A DNA stretch of 64,000 bases from Botryosphaeria dothidea (GCA_011503125.2 WWBZ02000022.1:2418001-2482000); one strand, 5' to 3'. Positions 23,232 to 36,830 are shown, counted from the stretch's first letter. Program-made: numbers and translations. The notes: a model not told the origin generated them from the sequence alone.

Positions 23232-26200
23232 TCACTCTAGTCCCTCCGTACTCCCCGCCACCGACGCTGACGCTGACATCTCCCTCTCTTCCATCCCAGA
23301 GGAAGGAGAAGAACCAGCCAGCTGCATCCCCGCCCACTCCCTTCCCGCCGTCCTCATCACAGCCGCCAAATTCAAGCTCTTCTCGAACCACCTCTCCCTC
23401 CGCGTATCCTCCCTTCGTCCGCCCTCGAGCGCGCTCCTCGCCGCGCGCGTCGTCCGCTGCCGCTTAGGCTGCTTTCCACCCTCGCTCACTAACGACGATT
23501 GCACGCGTCCCTGCTCCAGCCGCAGGTCGTGCGCCGCGATGCCGCGCACATACGGGGCGAGGTCTTCGACGACGATGCGGAAGGTGCGGTCGAAGGACGA
23601 CGCCGTCATGGCGCCGGAGGAGCCGCCAGCGGCGCTGGTGAGAGCGGCGGCGGCGGGCTCGGCGAGGGGGTCGAGGACGAAGAAGTCGGCACGGGTGAGG
23701 GATTGGGGTTGGCGGGTCGAGCGTAGATGGGCGAGGATGGTGCTGGCGATGCTCGGTTGGTCGAGCTGCGTGGAGGTTCGAAGGGACAGCTGGGCGGGAA
23801 GACTGGGAGCCGTGAGAGCGCAGCGGCGCGCGCACAGGTGCGAGCTCACTGCGAGGTGCGTGTCGAAGTCGGTGAAGTCGATCAAAGGGTCGGCTTGAAT
23901 GAATGCGTAGCCATCGGTGAAGTTTGATCGAGCTTTCTCTGGCAGAGGTGGTTGTGTTGGATCCATGATCGGCTGTCGTGATGTTAACAAAGAATGGTAT
24001 GCGTGAGGAATTGTTAGCGACTTACCTGACCGCGAGTCGGGAGGCCGACCCTGCAATATACGTCGATGGCACTTGAGAACTCTGATAAGAACTCTATGTC
24101 TTGCAGGGCCTTGAGATTGTGGTGGGGTCCTTCATCTTCGACTTCCATGCGATCATCGTCATGTGATAGAGAGCTGTAGTTCTCCGGGTGAACGCTCCAC
24201 GACTCGCTGAGCTCAAGCATGAGCTCATACTGCCTATCAAATCCAATATGATCATCTTCTACAGCCACGTCGTGTCCAATCCATCCCATGCCCGTCTGAT
24301 AGGTGCCCTCGCTAGCAACGCGCAAGATCTGGCCATTTGCATCAACGTCCTTGCCGGGTGGCCAACGTTGATAGATCCACTCAAGGCCACCTTTGCGATC
24401 ACCCACGGCCATCTGGCACCAGAAGTCGAGTTCCATGATGGTTGCCCTCAAATCACGATTCTTGCTCTCATAGAGATCAGAGATGGCCCTTCGGCGAAGG
24501 ATATGCCCTTCTTTGGCAGCAAGAAGCAACAGGTAATCGGTGGCCAAGTCCGTGGGAACAGGGGACATGCGGAGTATAGCGTGGAGGGACGACTCGTTCA
24601 TACGCACTAAGCTCTCATCTGTGCAAGTCATGACGATAGGTCTTTTTGAGTGTAGTGCAAGGTGCTCGACTGTCTGCCAGAAGTTCTTGTCTTCCTCAAA
24701 GAGAACGTCGACCTCTTCTAACAAGATCAGGGATTGCTTTTGGCTTTGCTTTGGCTTTCCGAGCGTCGGTTGTACTTGCTGTTTTGCGACCTTCGCCTCC
24801 GGCTCTTTCTTCGCCAAAGGTTTGGGCTTGCTCTTGGACTGCGCCATGGGCTTGAAGAATGAACTCATACTCTTCTGTCTGCCGCTTTCGATGTCTTTCT
24901 GAACAGCATCAGTCAATCGTTCAGTATCGGAGTCCACTACCGCCTGTTCGGGTTGTTCTCGGACTCGTCGTTGCACAAGGTGATTTTCGGTCATGTCACC
25001 AATTCTCTCCAGGACGTCCTTGCCGCTTCGGCGGCTACCAGAGTTGATTTCGAAAACCTCAAAGTCCAGCTCCTTAGCGACAGCAAAAACTGCGGCAGTC
25101 TTGCCAGACCCGTGCGGGCCACTGAGGAGGACCAGATTGTGCAGCTTCTTCCCGTCTGCGAGGCTATTGACATCACCACCAAATCGGATCATTGACTTCA
25201 GTCCGCCATTGCTTGATCCCGGGCGGGACATGTCATCAGGATCCGTGAGTTCGTCCAAACCATCATCATCTGATACGATGAAGTCATCCAATTCGTCCTT
25301 CTTCCTTTTCTTTTTAGGAGGCTTTGTGGTTCCGTTCTTCTTTGACTTAGCGCTTAGCTCTTTGATCGCACCTCCTACTGCGTTAATCTTGAGCGCCCCC
25401 ATCCACTTGCGCAATGCAGCGACTTCTATTGAAGACCCCAACATATCAGCTGCACGCCTCGGTGCGTACTTCTGAGTCCATGACAACGTCTCACAGATGC
25501 CCTTGTCAAATGGGGTGAGACTGTCAGGGATGTTGTCGAAAAGATCCTTCAGAGCCGGATGAAGCGGCTTTTCATCCGGTGAGAATTGGGCTTCCATGGA
25601 ACTTGTAGGACTCGTTCCGAGCGCGTATATCTCAGACTGCACTCTCCGCTGTATCCCGAGTCCAGTGGTTAACAAGCGCTCGGGAGCTCGCAGCAAACTG
25701 TTCGCACTGGCATATCCATCATCCTGCCAAGTGGCACTGATTTGAAGCTCCTGAGTAACAAGCGACAGGATAGCCTCTGAATCAGGAATTCCGTACTCAA
25801 TCCCCTTGAACTTCCGCCGCTCTTGGAAAGTTGATTGCAGAGAATCAGTGTTCGAGAGAAGCTCCATAGTCGTTTGGGGTTCTTCGCTCTCTCCAACGCG
25901 AGTGACGCCTTTCCACGGCCACGGTGCATCAACACCTCCCAGGATCCTGCGTGGCTTCATACCTATCATGCCAAAGCTAGGAACATCCGAGGTATCATCT
26001 GCTGGACGCAATTGTGACCTTAGTTTCCCAGGAGTAATTGCGGTCTCACGCCTAGATGGAGGTTTTGTTGCTGTTGCTATGGATGGTCCGTTGTTGCTGT
26101 TTCCTGAAGTCGCTTCATCCGCGTCTTTACGGCTTGCTTTACCGGTGAAGAAAGGATGTGTGGGCTTTGGAGGTCCTGTGGGCTTTCTGACCTTTGGTGG

Positions 26201-27276
26201 CTCAGTGGCTTTTGAATGGGGGTTGGTTATCAGTTCGGGTGCCCGCTTAACACCAGCAAGAATTTCATCGATATCTTCAGCCATCTGCACAGCCCTCTCG
26301 TCATCCTTGATGTAAGAGATCTTAACAAGAAGCTGCTTCGGGTTCTTCTTCCTCCCTCGGCTGCGGGTCTTTCTTTCATTCCCGGGATCGGCCAGGTCGT
26401 CGTTGGGTGGATTGGAGACTGGGGAGCTGAACCGACCCTTTGCGTTGAGCCGTAGCATCTTCCTCGGGGGAGAAGGCTTCGAGGATGAAGACGGAACGGT
26501 AACGATATTTTCTGCTGGAGACTTCTGGATAACAGGAGGCGAAGAAGGTGGCACGGGATTCCGTATTTCCTCATCTGCTGTCCCTGTGGGCCGAGGAGAA
26601 GTATCTAGCACTACTTCCGAGCCGATAGGTGCGGGCTCCTGCTCATGAGCGGTTGGGCTCGAAGCCTCGACTTCAATGGTCTCTGGCTCTTTCTCCGTTT
26701 CTTTCACTGCCTCATTCTCCAATTGTTCCAGCCACGACGGCTGTTGTTCCTGTTCGACTTTCTCTTCACCCTGATCGACAGTCTCGCCTCCCTTCTCAGC
26801 AGCACTCTGCTCTAAATCCTCGGGCTCAGGCGTGGCCGTCTTCTGCCGCTTCCGTCTCCCGATGTTAGGGTCTTCCTCCAAAGATGTTGCCTCGCTCAGA
26901 TCATTGGCACTATTCGGCTCTTTCTTGAGGCCTGCGAAAGCGGTAATAGATGCCTGTTTCACCTTCGGTATGGCGTCTTCGTCGTCCGTTTTCCTCTTGC
27001 CATTGCGTGCTCTGGAGGCTAGTGGGCGGCCCTTGCTTCGCAACTTTACGGGAGGCTCTTCTGTATTGGTGGAGTTCTCATCTTGCGGCGGCGCGTCGGT
27101 CTGGGCGGACTCGGGCTCGTGTGCGCGTTCAGGTGAAGGCTGGCCTGGCAAGAATTAGCCAGCAGAGAGAGAGGAGGGAGAAGCACACAAGGCTCACGAT
27201 TTGGCTTGGAGAAGAAAGGGTGTATGTTTTGCTGGTCGGCGAGATTCATGGCCCTACCGACGGCTGCGGATGCCAT
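23232..27276 (-). CDS. ELG1: Elg1/ATAD5 alternative RFC large subunit (PCNA unloader)
   Basis: Exons 27276-27198, 27144-24026 and 23972-23232 give 1312 residues. Elg1 replaces Rfc1 in an RFC-like complex that removes PCNA from DNA after replication. The N-terminus holds a full PIP box (Q15-x-x-I18-x-x-F21-F22), followed by a long acidic/basic disordered region rich in Lys/Ser/Pro. Next come WTQKYAP, a nuclear-localisation-like KKKRKK, and the AAA+ module with Walker A GPHGSGKT (about 700-708) and Walker B ILLEEVDVLFEED (about 830-840). LEEVD with a following bulky insertion is typical of Elg1 rather than Rfc1 or Ctf18, and no BRCT domain is seen. The last exon continues the C-terminal collar region. 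It is divergent from UTP8, so the 417-bp gap may be a shared promoter. Confidence 0.9.
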
Positions 27277-27693
27277 TGAGCACTACTGCATGGCAAAGTG
27301 AAGGCTGCGCAGCGAGGGTGCTAAGTATTCAGGGCAGCGAGAGCGAGGGCTGGAAGATTGTGAGGTTGCGGGGGTTGCTGGCCCTACGGCTGGTGAAGAG
27401 GCAGATGCTGGCAATGTTGGTTGACTTTCTGCAGATGTTCGGGTCGCGCACGCGTTGAAGGCGGCCAGTGACGCGCCTGTCATTGTCGCGCGGGTCCATG
27501 CGTCGGCGGGCGGTCCCACACTCAGCAGCATCTCCGGCTTAACTCCGGCGATCGGACAAATTGACGCCGACAACTTTCTGCCGTCGAGAACTTTTTGTGA
27601 AGCGCGCATTGCGACCAGCCCAGCTCTGCGTCCGAAGAGCCCTCGCCGCCTTCTCAGACCCATTTGCGCGATATCGCAGTCCGGTCAGCAGCC
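27277..27693. promoter_or_regulatory. bidirectional promoter region ELG1/UTP8
   Basis: These 417 bases separate the start codons of two divergent nuclear housekeeping genes. The sequence is GC-rich with no clear TATA box, as expected for such genes. Both 5' leaders must lie inside it. Confidence 0.6.
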
Positions 27694-30674
27694 ATGTCGT
27701 CTGGTAGAGAGCTGGAAGCGCCCCATACGCTTGCTTCGCTGCCCAAACCCATTGATCCTGTCAATGGCCGTACTCTCGCCTCCACCGTCTGCAGCTTGAA
27801 CGCCGCCCGGAAAAGAAAGAGGCCCGAACTTGCCGTCAGCGTGGACGGTGATGGCATTAGTATCTTCGATGTACGGGAGCACCTGGAATTTGAACGCCAT
27901 CTATATTAACGTTTCAATAGGTCCAAGCACCTCGCCTGATCACCTCCTACGCTCTCCCTCCTCAGTCCTCATTCACTGCGCCTCCGTTCTCCGTGTACCT
28001 GAAGGCCAACAAGCAGCGGCTTGCGAAACGCTATACATACGCAACCGTCAGAGAAAGTTCCGGGAGCTCGCGCCACCAAGTACTATGTTTCTCGGAGGAA
28101 ATGCAGACTCCTCCGACTGGAAATCCTGAGAAGACTGCCTACACCATACCGCCAACCTCTGGAAAGGTCTTCTCAATCGATGCGATTCCATTGAGACCTA
28201 CTGAGGGCTCCAGCCAGGACACCCACGATGTTGTTGTCTTGTTTGAAAATGGCCAACTCGACTGCCTTTCCGCTGATTTGCAAACCGTAAAATGGTCAAC
28301 AAACATAAGCTCTTCGCAAGACGCAGGGCCCGTACTGGTTGAGTTCTCTACATACACGGATGCTGCCACCGCACGGCGGGGATTGTTCAAGAGCCGAGAG
28401 GATGCGATTGCCGTCCTAGAACCTGCCGCCGAAGCAGAAACGGAAACCCTATCTGCTACGACACTCTTATGCCTGGTCACCCGCCCGGTCAATGAAGAGG
28501 CTTTCCGCGATCAAGGTCGCAGCTTACATGTTTGCGCTGTCCGTCCGAAGATCACGGGTGGTATTACTATCAATATGCCCAATGTGCAAGACCTACTCAC
28601 GCTTCGCCTTCCCCCTTCGAATATCGACTCCCAAGCCGATTTCCACCCTTCGTACTCCCTTCACGTCTCCTCTGGCCTCCTTTATCAGCTTGCATGTGGC
28701 TCAATCATCACTTACGATTTCTCCACCACCGTTCCGCAGCTCCGATCCGAGCTTACCGTACCCGGCACTCCTCTCAAAAGCTTTGTTCGCATATCGTCTT
28801 CTCTTCTGATGGCTGCATCGCCTATTTCATGTGCATTGTACGACGTCAAATACAACTCTGTACAGGCTATCCTTCCCCTCGGCTCTGAGAATAGCGGAGA
28901 AGAGAAGAGCGAAGATGTCAAAGGCAAGAAAAGAAAACAGACTGCCGTACTTGATGCAAAGTCTCCGCTTTCTCTACTTCATTTCGTCTCGGATCTCGAA
29001 CTTGTGGCTGGCCTGGCTAGTGATGAACTCGTTGGGCTGCAGCTTGGGTCGGAGGCTTCTTCATCAAAGAGAGGCAGAATTCGTGGCGGCCTCCTCATCG
29101 ACGCCATTGGCAAAGGTGTCGGCCGAAAGACTACCAAGTCGGACGCTCCAGCTTATGGATCGAACCCCCTCAACGTTTGCTTCCTTAACCCCGCAGACAC
29201 TGGAAGCAAGGAGTGGAAGCAAGCACGGAAGCAACTGGACAAGCTCATCGAATCTGAAGACGTAAAAGGCTTTGAGGGGCTGTTTGCTCGAGAGGTTGGC
29301 ATCGAGCTCAAAGGAAACCCCTCAGACCAATCGATTTCCAATGAAGAGAAGGTCAATGGAACTACGGATGTTCCTATGGTTGATGGTGACTCTAGGGAAG
29401 AAACACCAAAAACGAACGGGGTTGCTGATGAGGACGATCAGGCTCTTCCAGAATGGGAGTTCCCCGAGAATCCTTGGGATGTTAATCTACAGACGAAGCG
29501 TCACAAAGCTGTGTATCTTCTAAGTAAGGTCTTTGCCTTCTCATCGGCTGAGCGAGAGATTATTACCCACGACTTCCCAAGCACACCTTTACGGATACGG
29601 TTCTTCCCACCAAATGCGTTCCAATGGCTCATCTGGACCGGTTTTCTAACAACCGATATGATTGGCCAAGCTATTCGTTTGGACTCTACCGGCCTGCAGA
29701 CTATCTCGGCATCGGACATCATCGCTTCCATCCTTGACTTTGACCCTGGTATGCAATTGCTTTGCGATGTCCTCGAAGGTCACCCTCTCCTTGATGTTGA
29801 ACTTTCTGGCCAAACAATTAAAGCTTTGGTAAAAAGCCTCGAGACGGAATCATTCCCTGAGATCAAGGGACAGCTGACCAACCGTCCTGAGCAAAACGAG
29901 GGATCAAGCACTAGAGATGAGGAGTCAGCAGACAAAGAATTCAATGCGGAGGCAGACGCAGCAGCATGGTCTCTCGCCCGCGCCGAGTCCTTCGTCGATA
30001 CCGGCCTCTCCGTCCGCAGCCAGTCCTTGCTGAAGGCACTGGTGACTCTCCACGCCTACCCGGGCCCCTTGGTCTCCCAGACCCTCCGGAAATCCCTGAC
30101 GCACAAGGAAATCCTCTTCCTCATCAACATCCTCCGCCTCGAGCTCCGCGCGGGCGGCTGGATCAACACCTACCTCCAAGACGGCCCGCACGACTCGGCC
30201 GAGTTCGGCGACCCCTCCGACCGCGCCATCATCCTCATCGCCGACCTGCTCGGCTGCGCGCTCGACGCCATCGGCGCCGCCGGCTGGCTCACATCGGGTA
30301 ACGATGCCAAGGCTGACACCATCCAAGCGCTGCGCATGGAGGTCAGCGTCGCGCTCGAGGGCATCCACGAGGCGGCTTTCATGGAGGGCCTGCTGCAGGA
30401 CTTCATCCGCTTCGGCTGGCAGAAGAAGACGGTCCAGCAGGGGCCCAGCGACAAGAAGCTGCGCGAAAAGGGTAAGCCCGTCACCCTGCAGAAGCACGAA
30501 GCTTCGTCGGCGGCGGAGGCGCGCATTTTGCCGTTGGGCTTCAAGGTTGAGGGTAAGATTGAGGAGACGCGGACGGAAAGGAGCGGTGAGGTGAAGCAGC
30601 TGTCGAAGAGAGATATTGGTAGGAAGATTAGCATGAGGGTTGGGAAGTACAGTTTCGAGAGGATTGATGTGTAG
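27694..30674 (+). CDS. UTP8: Utp8-family U3 snoRNP / t-UTP ribosome biogenesis protein
   Basis: Exons 27694-27870 and 27921-30674 give 976 residues. The N-terminus reads LEAPHTLASLPKP, then NAARKRKRPELAVSVDGDGISIFD and RLITSYALPPQ, which I recognise as the start of the Utp8 beta-propeller in filamentous fungi. Propeller-like repeats follow (VVVLFENGQLDCLS, SGLLYQLACGSIITYDFS). An acidic/basic spacer (about 310-480) contains KGKKRKQ. The helical C-terminal half includes SLLKALVTLHAYPGPL. Utp8 belongs to the t-UTP/UtpA complex that binds pre-rRNA first and is needed for 18S rRNA processing; in yeast it is also linked to tRNA export. It acts in the nucleolus. The paired ELG1 gene is unrelated in function. 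Confidence 0.78.
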
Positions 30675-33600
30675 AGATCAGTGGGAGTACAAAATGAGTA
30701 ATACCCGGATAGAATGGATTCCTTGAGCGTGCAAGTTTGCGTGGATATTAGCTTCGAATTGATGTGTGGTTCAAGCTCGGGATTCCAATTTTGAGCAACA
30801 CGCGAGGTTGGCTCTCTCGCTATCACAATGCTTTTCGGCGAGGCTCCTCGTGTAGTCATAGGAAATTGTGCCTCTTCTGATGATAACTCCATAGAGAACC
30901 CGGAGGCACGACGCGATATTGGCGGATCGAGGAGAAACTGTCGGAGTGGGCGCGGCGATCCTCAATTCCTTTATAATAGCGCCTTGTTTCCGCTGCTTAT
31001 GCCCGCCCGATTTCGCGGAATCCGGTCGGAGTTTGAGCAGTGTCAGCATCTTAGCAGCAGAACGTCGTCTGTAATTCAAATCCGGAGGACGACGGAAGCA
31101 AGAGAACTGCGGACCCGCAAGTCCCATGGGAAAGCATGTTGATCCGCATCTCGATCGAAGATCGGTCATCACTCGGGTTGAATCCTGATGTCTCGATTTA
31201 TCCAAAATGGCGCTAGAAGCATCTTGAAAGTTTCTCGATGTGATAGCCTGCAGCATCTCGTATTTACTTGTCATCACGGCTCTCACACCTCTCTTAGAGG
31301 TTATGACGGATTTCGAGATATTCACCCAGCGTGAATACCGGGCATTTCAAGAAATCATAGGTTGTTGATGTTCTTACTGTGGGGAGGAAACTATCTGATA
31401 AGAGTACGAGTAGTGCGGGGGAGGCTGCTCGGGCTTTACTCCGAGCACACAGCAGCATCGACGCCAAGTTAGCTTATACCTACGACGCACGATTGAAAAC
31501 ATGGAGAGCGTCAGGAAAACGATGATCGGAGCGGGAGAGAGCTACGGAAAGGCGGTATTGTGGTGCTATGTCTGAGAATCCGAGTCAGCGCAGCAGTGTA
31601 TTTTTAGCCTCTGTTTCTCCTCGGGACAATGTCCTCGCGACAAGGCCCGGCTCGCGGGTCGCGTCAATAGTAAAACAAGAATGCAGTTCAGCTGGACGGG
31701 ATCTCTCCGAATATGCCGAGCATCATGAACCCCGAAACGAGGCACCCGCATCGTATCTGCTATACGACCTGATCACCGCGGGGATGCTGCAGATAATCAT
31801 GACTGATGAGCACATGCAGGTTTGGGCAGTGACACGGTTTAGCGAGGCGCGTATTTATGCCACAACGGATGAAGCGGTCACTCAGGTCTGTTTGGGGTCT
31901 GATGTGGTCGCCGCGCGGGTTTCCAGAAGTGGTCAGTTTTCTAGCTCTTTGCTCAGAGCTCTTCAACGGGAGTGGAGTCTGCGTTCAGAATTGCTGTTTA
32001 TGGTACTCTGATGTTCAACCATTTGCACTGATGGACGTGAAGGATGTGCTTCATCGATACTTGCAGTGGCCACTTGTTTTATTCAGAAGCTGGTCTTGGT
32101 CCCATCGAGTCGACATCTCGAATGTAAGCCCAAGAACCCGTAATGGTCAATCTCTCTCCTTCTCTCTGTTCTCGTTTCTGCTCCCAGTCCACCATGATCG
32201 GTTCGATATAATGTTGACACATCTTTATTGCCAGCACAGATATATTTGTTTTGATGCGGGCACTTTGGCCTCGGATACGTCAGAGACCGGGCAATCTTAG
32301 GTTCCTTCTAGTGCAGACCTTCAGGTGTGTCAACAGTCGATGTTTTGTATCTAGACGCATATGACCGCGTCCAATTTGAGGGCGAGGGTGCGAGTCTGCC
32401 TCAGAACTCGGGAAGGCTTCGCGGTGAAGATAGTATCACGAACACTGGACGTAGGATGGATGGTTTGGATTGGGAGGCAGCGTGAGGATGTTTCGAATGC
32501 GAGTGCGATGTTGATGCCGGTGATGGTAGGTTCGGGAATTTCGTAAGCGTAATCTCTGTAGGGCAGATGTAGAGACTTCAGGCAGTGGGCTCTTGTTAGA
32601 GTGAGATCCCTAGAGAAAGGCTCGTAGTCTGTTAGGTCTTTGGCTGCCGCCATCTCCTTGTTGTTTCGTACATCTCGTATCCTCTGCGCCCGACAAGTCT
32701 CAGCTGAGAGCTGAGCCAGTGAACAACACTCTGGTTGGCGGACTGAGATGCCAGACAGCACGATGACCGAGTCTGCTGGTTGCAAGGATTGCAACCTAGG
32801 AGCCGGCTGAGCCGCAGCATTCGTCTTCCTATATTCCTTTCGCCTGTAGAATGTTTCCCGCTCATCGCTTGGTCATGTCGACTAGGCCTCGCAGCCTTAC
32901 GGAGGTATGGACACTGATTTCATCATCTGGAATTAATGAATCACGACCGCTCGGCCAGCTGAGGAGAAGAGGATCAGAGATGCTGAGGCCATCTCATCCA
33001 GATCAAAAGAGACCTCGCGGGCAAGGGCGAGGCAGCAAGAGTGGCTGTAGAGGCTTTGTCTTCGTCGAGACGGGCGATTAACAGGGGAACGGGTCCTTTG
33101 CTTGCTTCCAAGGGCAAAGAGAGTCGACGGCCGGGGAGCCTCTGACATACTCGCGAGCCCCATAACTAGTTTCCGTGCCCGAGCAGCTCCTTCGGCGCTA
33201 GCTTCCATCTAGGTCTTGCTCGGCCGTGTCGACCTTCCCGCTCCCTGAATCGCGCGTAGACGTAATGCCAACCTAGTTCGTCCCCAATGGCATCTCAACT
33301 CTATCTCAATCCTGATGTTCTGCCTTCTCTGCATCTGGTCGGTGTTTTGGAGCCTTTTCGGAAGCCATGGCTGTATTGGCGCCGTCCTCCCGAGCCCATC
33401 GCATCCTTCGCCCAAACGCCGTTGTTACGCTCGGCAGGCCGACATCCCTCGCGCCGTACCAACCATTGATCCGTGTTGAGAACGGAATTGCGGAGCGGAG
33501 TTCCTTCCACGGTGGAGAAACGGAAGGCGTCGGTGTGTTACGTGTTGTACTTATCTTTTTCCCGAACTGAAAATGGTCTGATTTTGTCGGATCATCTTTT

Positions 33601-34339
33601 CCCGATGCGACACAGGAATGTTACCGCGAAAGCCGCGACAACAATGCCTTGGCGCCAATTGACTTCTGAGATCGGAGGTATGCCATCGCCCGTCAACGCC
33701 GTTCGCAAGGGAAAAGGTGGAGAAGATCTCGACTTGTTTCTTGTGTCGGATGCGGGTGAGGCCGAACGAGCGATGCGAGCTTTTGCGTTTCGGATTTAGT
33801 CTCCTTCTTCAGCTACAGAGCACATCCGATGGGTGCACATCCGACGGGCAAGGCAGAGCCTCAACGGACCCGAAGCCGCCACCCTGATGCCTGACAACAC
33901 AGTTAGCCTTTAACAAGAACAACACTGGAGCTGTCGAAGCCGGACGTCGTAACAAGACTGGCATTGGAAGCTTAAAAGGTCGTCGACCCGCGGACACACC
34001 GAAGGCATGCCACGTCTCGGAGGCACCACAGTCTAGACTTGACCGCTGCTGCCGAGTCAAGCAAGAGCCGCCTTATTTCCTCAAACAGAAGTTCGATCGA
34101 CCGGCCAGACTGGGCCAGCGCTACGAAGGGGGCAAGACCAGTACTTGGATCAGGGGGTTAAAGACAATTCCATTGTGTAAGCAAAGAGTTGTCTCGTTTC
34201 GAGAACATGTCCCGTTTCGACGCACCTACACCGTTCGCCAAACTCCGAGCTCTTCGTATCTGGCTCATCTGAATATGAAACCTCCCAGTCTTTGCCCATG
34301 TCCCATCTCTTCTTCTATACCCTTTTCCTTGCCTCGAGC
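30675..34339. other. 3.7-kb region with no recognisable gene
   Basis: Frames such as 31568-32011 (plus), 32351-32794 (minus) and 33473-33799 (plus) exceed 100 codons but show no family motif, signal peptide or splice-supported extension. I do not call any of them. The region could hold lineage-specific genes, noncoding RNAs or decayed sequence. Confidence 0.45.
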
Positions 34340-35513
34340 TCACCATGCTCCAACGATCCCAGCAATCGGAATATCAATACCCGTCGTATAGCTCGCGGCG
34401 TCACTCAGCAGATACACATACGCGCCTCCCAGCTCTTGCGGAATCGCCAAACGCGGCATGCCCCCGTAGTTGCGCATCTTCTCGGGCCACTCCGGATTGT
34501 TCTCGATGTAGTACGTCATCTGCGTCTTCACGAAGCCGGGCGAGATGCTGTTCACGCGGATACCATTCTTCGCCCACTCCATCGCGAGCGTATGCGTCAT
34601 GTTCCTGACGGCCGCCTTGGTGCCGCCATAGGGTGCCGACGGGGCGGCCCTGTTGGGACGGTAGCTGGTCATGCTGGCGGTGAAGACGATGGCGCCCTTG
34701 ACGCCCAGCTTGATGAAGCGGCGGGCGGCGGCCTGCGCGCACGAGAAGGCGCCGAAGACGTTGAGCCTGAAGATCTGCTCGACCTGCTCGCGGCTGAAGT
34801 CCAGCGCCGGCTGGTGCTTGGTCATGCCCGCGTTGGCTACCAGGCCGTGCAAGGCGCCCTCGGCCTCGACGATGGCGTCGAGCGCGGCCTCGATGCTGGC
34901 CTCCTCCGTCACGTCCGTGTGGACGTGCTTGAAGTGCGGATACCGCTTCTGCAGCGCCTTGAAGTCGTCGCCCGGCTCGAGCAGGTCGAGCGAGTAGACG
35001 GTGCGAGCTGAGTTGGCCAGGCAGACCTCGGCAATGCCGAGTCCAATGCCGCGGTTGGCCTGTGGGCATAAGGTTAGTTTTATTTCCATCAGACAACCAA
35101 TTCTGAGAGATGTGTCTAGATGAGTAGGGCTATATTGCTTGAGCAGAGAAATGACGATGCTTGGAAGCTCGCTGTCTTGAATGCTGGGTTGGCTGCTCCA
35201 CGACATCCATATAAGCTTTGCGGAACGCGGCTCAAGCTTAATCGAACGAGCCGAGATTTGTTTTTGGCCGTGGTGCATTGGCGTGGATCGGAGTCACTAT
35301 CAACCGTGGAGTAGGTTGGTAGGGCTGACATGCGGAGAAGGCGATGATGAGGTTCGCTAACGAAAACATTGCACTTACGCCGGTGATGGCAATAACTTTA
35401 TCTTTCAGGGTTATCTGCCAATTGAAGTTTGCCGGGGGCTGTGTACTGAGGAAAGCAGGCATTGGTTGGCCATCGCCTTGCAGAACTTCTTGGCCTTGAT
35501 CAATCGACCCCAT
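34340..35513 (-). CDS. short-chain dehydrogenase/reductase (sorbose/xylulose reductase-like)
   Basis: Exons 35513-35379 and 35059-34340 give 284 residues, a normal classical SDR length with a short N-terminal extension. The intron (35378-35060) is 319 nt, long for this window, and splits the cofactor motif TG-ANRGIG (44-51). Other motifs are LVANAG, the catalytic Tyr189 and Lys193 in YGGTK, and VNSISPG. The N-terminal FNWQITLKDKVIAITG and SMTSYRPN, together with overall length, resemble NADP(H)-dependent sorbose/xylulose reductases of fungi, so a polyol-ketose interconversion is likely but not proven. It is divergent from the MFS transporter across about 1.3 kb. The DHA kinase nearby makes a polyol-catabolic role plausible. 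Confidence 0.88.
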
Positions 35514-36830
35514 GGTGTCGATTGATGTTGAAGTTGGACGAATGATCAATGGGATCCGGGGTGTCAACTACGTGAGATATATCACAGTTGAGCGGAAAGA
35601 GGTAGAAAGAGAGAGGACCAGAAGAAAGCGGCAGTCGGAGGGTCCCCCCCATAAGTATTCTCATCGGAAAAGGCGCGCCGGGTTGGGACGACGGCTGCAA
35701 CGCTGTACCGGTCTCGAGAGCCGGCCTCGAGCCGGTACTTCGAACGTCATGACGTGACAGGCGAGGATCGAGGATTGAAGAGTGACGCGAAGCGGTGGAG
35801 TCTCAAGCATGTCTGGTAGACGCGTGGACGGGATGCGCCTCGGCACGGGGCAGATGCCTCGTCTCGTGTCACATGGACGCAAATCAAGCAGCCGAAGTCG
35901 CCGGGTAAGTGTGCACGAGCACACGATTGGCTGGCCAACTGTAGGTGCTTCTCCTTCTGGAAAACTGACAGTTGACTACTTAATCAGGAAGGTTTGTCAT
36001 CATGCTTCGATAGCCGGTAGCTGCTTCTTTTTTCAGTCCTCTTCAGCCCGTGGCGAGGAGGAGGTAAATATCAGGCGATCGAGACGTCTCAGTACTGCGA
36101 AATCGGTCAACCATCACGCCTGTCATGGAATGAGACTGCTGACTTTCACTGACTAAAATCAGCCTCGTTGTAAGGACATCACCCGATACCGAACCCTCGA
36201 GACGAGGTACGTCGACTCAGGTGAGCCTTATGGCGCCGGTCGCCGGATCCGAAGTGGTTCAGGCCATGTTTCCCCGCAAATCCCACCAAACCCGTACCTG
36301 GGGAACTGCGGGGGAGTGCGGGAGCTAGGCAAGATACCACTCGCTCCGCTCAGCCTCCAACATCTCGATAGGACGATGGCAACTTTCAGACGTAAATGTT
36401 GCTCGCTTCTGTCACCTGTCCCGGCTGCGGCTAACGCTGCAAAGTGTTGTGAAGGGATCAAACAGGGCTAGACCACGCGCACCTCGGCCAATTCACCCTC
36501 GTACCTCCGAGGTCTCAGAAGATGGTCATAGCCCTCGTTGCCGCCTGTTTACCCCATGGACCATGGCGGTTGATGCCGTCTGGCCATGCCGTCGTCATGA
36601 GCCAGCCCTCCTATATTCTTGGAATGTTGACCGACTATAATTGCCTGCTGTATCTCCTTCCGGATGGTTGACCGTGATCTTGAGACTTTTTGCCCTGCTC
36701 CTTTTGCATATCGCTTGGCTGCATGTGTTAAAATCCGGACCCTTATCTGCCGCACATCAGAATTTTCATCTTATCATCCATCGCGGTGCTCTGCTGTTGT
36801 CTGCCAAGTCCATCAGCACTCATCTCCAAC
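35514..36830. promoter_or_regulatory. divergent upstream region SDR/MFS
   Basis: This 1.3-kb gap between two divergent start codons has no recognisable coding sequence. It should contain both promoters. CT-rich and pyrimidine tracts precede the MFS ATG. Confidence 0.45.

Noticed and set aside
23153..23467. 104-codon plus-strand Pro/Ser-rich frame
   Set aside because: Shadow of the last ELG1 exon and its 3' flank.
31568..32011. 147-codon plus-strand frame
   Set aside because: No recognisable family or start context, and overlapping frames of similar length exist. Kept only as a question in the hunt.
34292..35011. 239-codon plus-strand frame
   Set aside because: Antisense shadow of the SDR exon.
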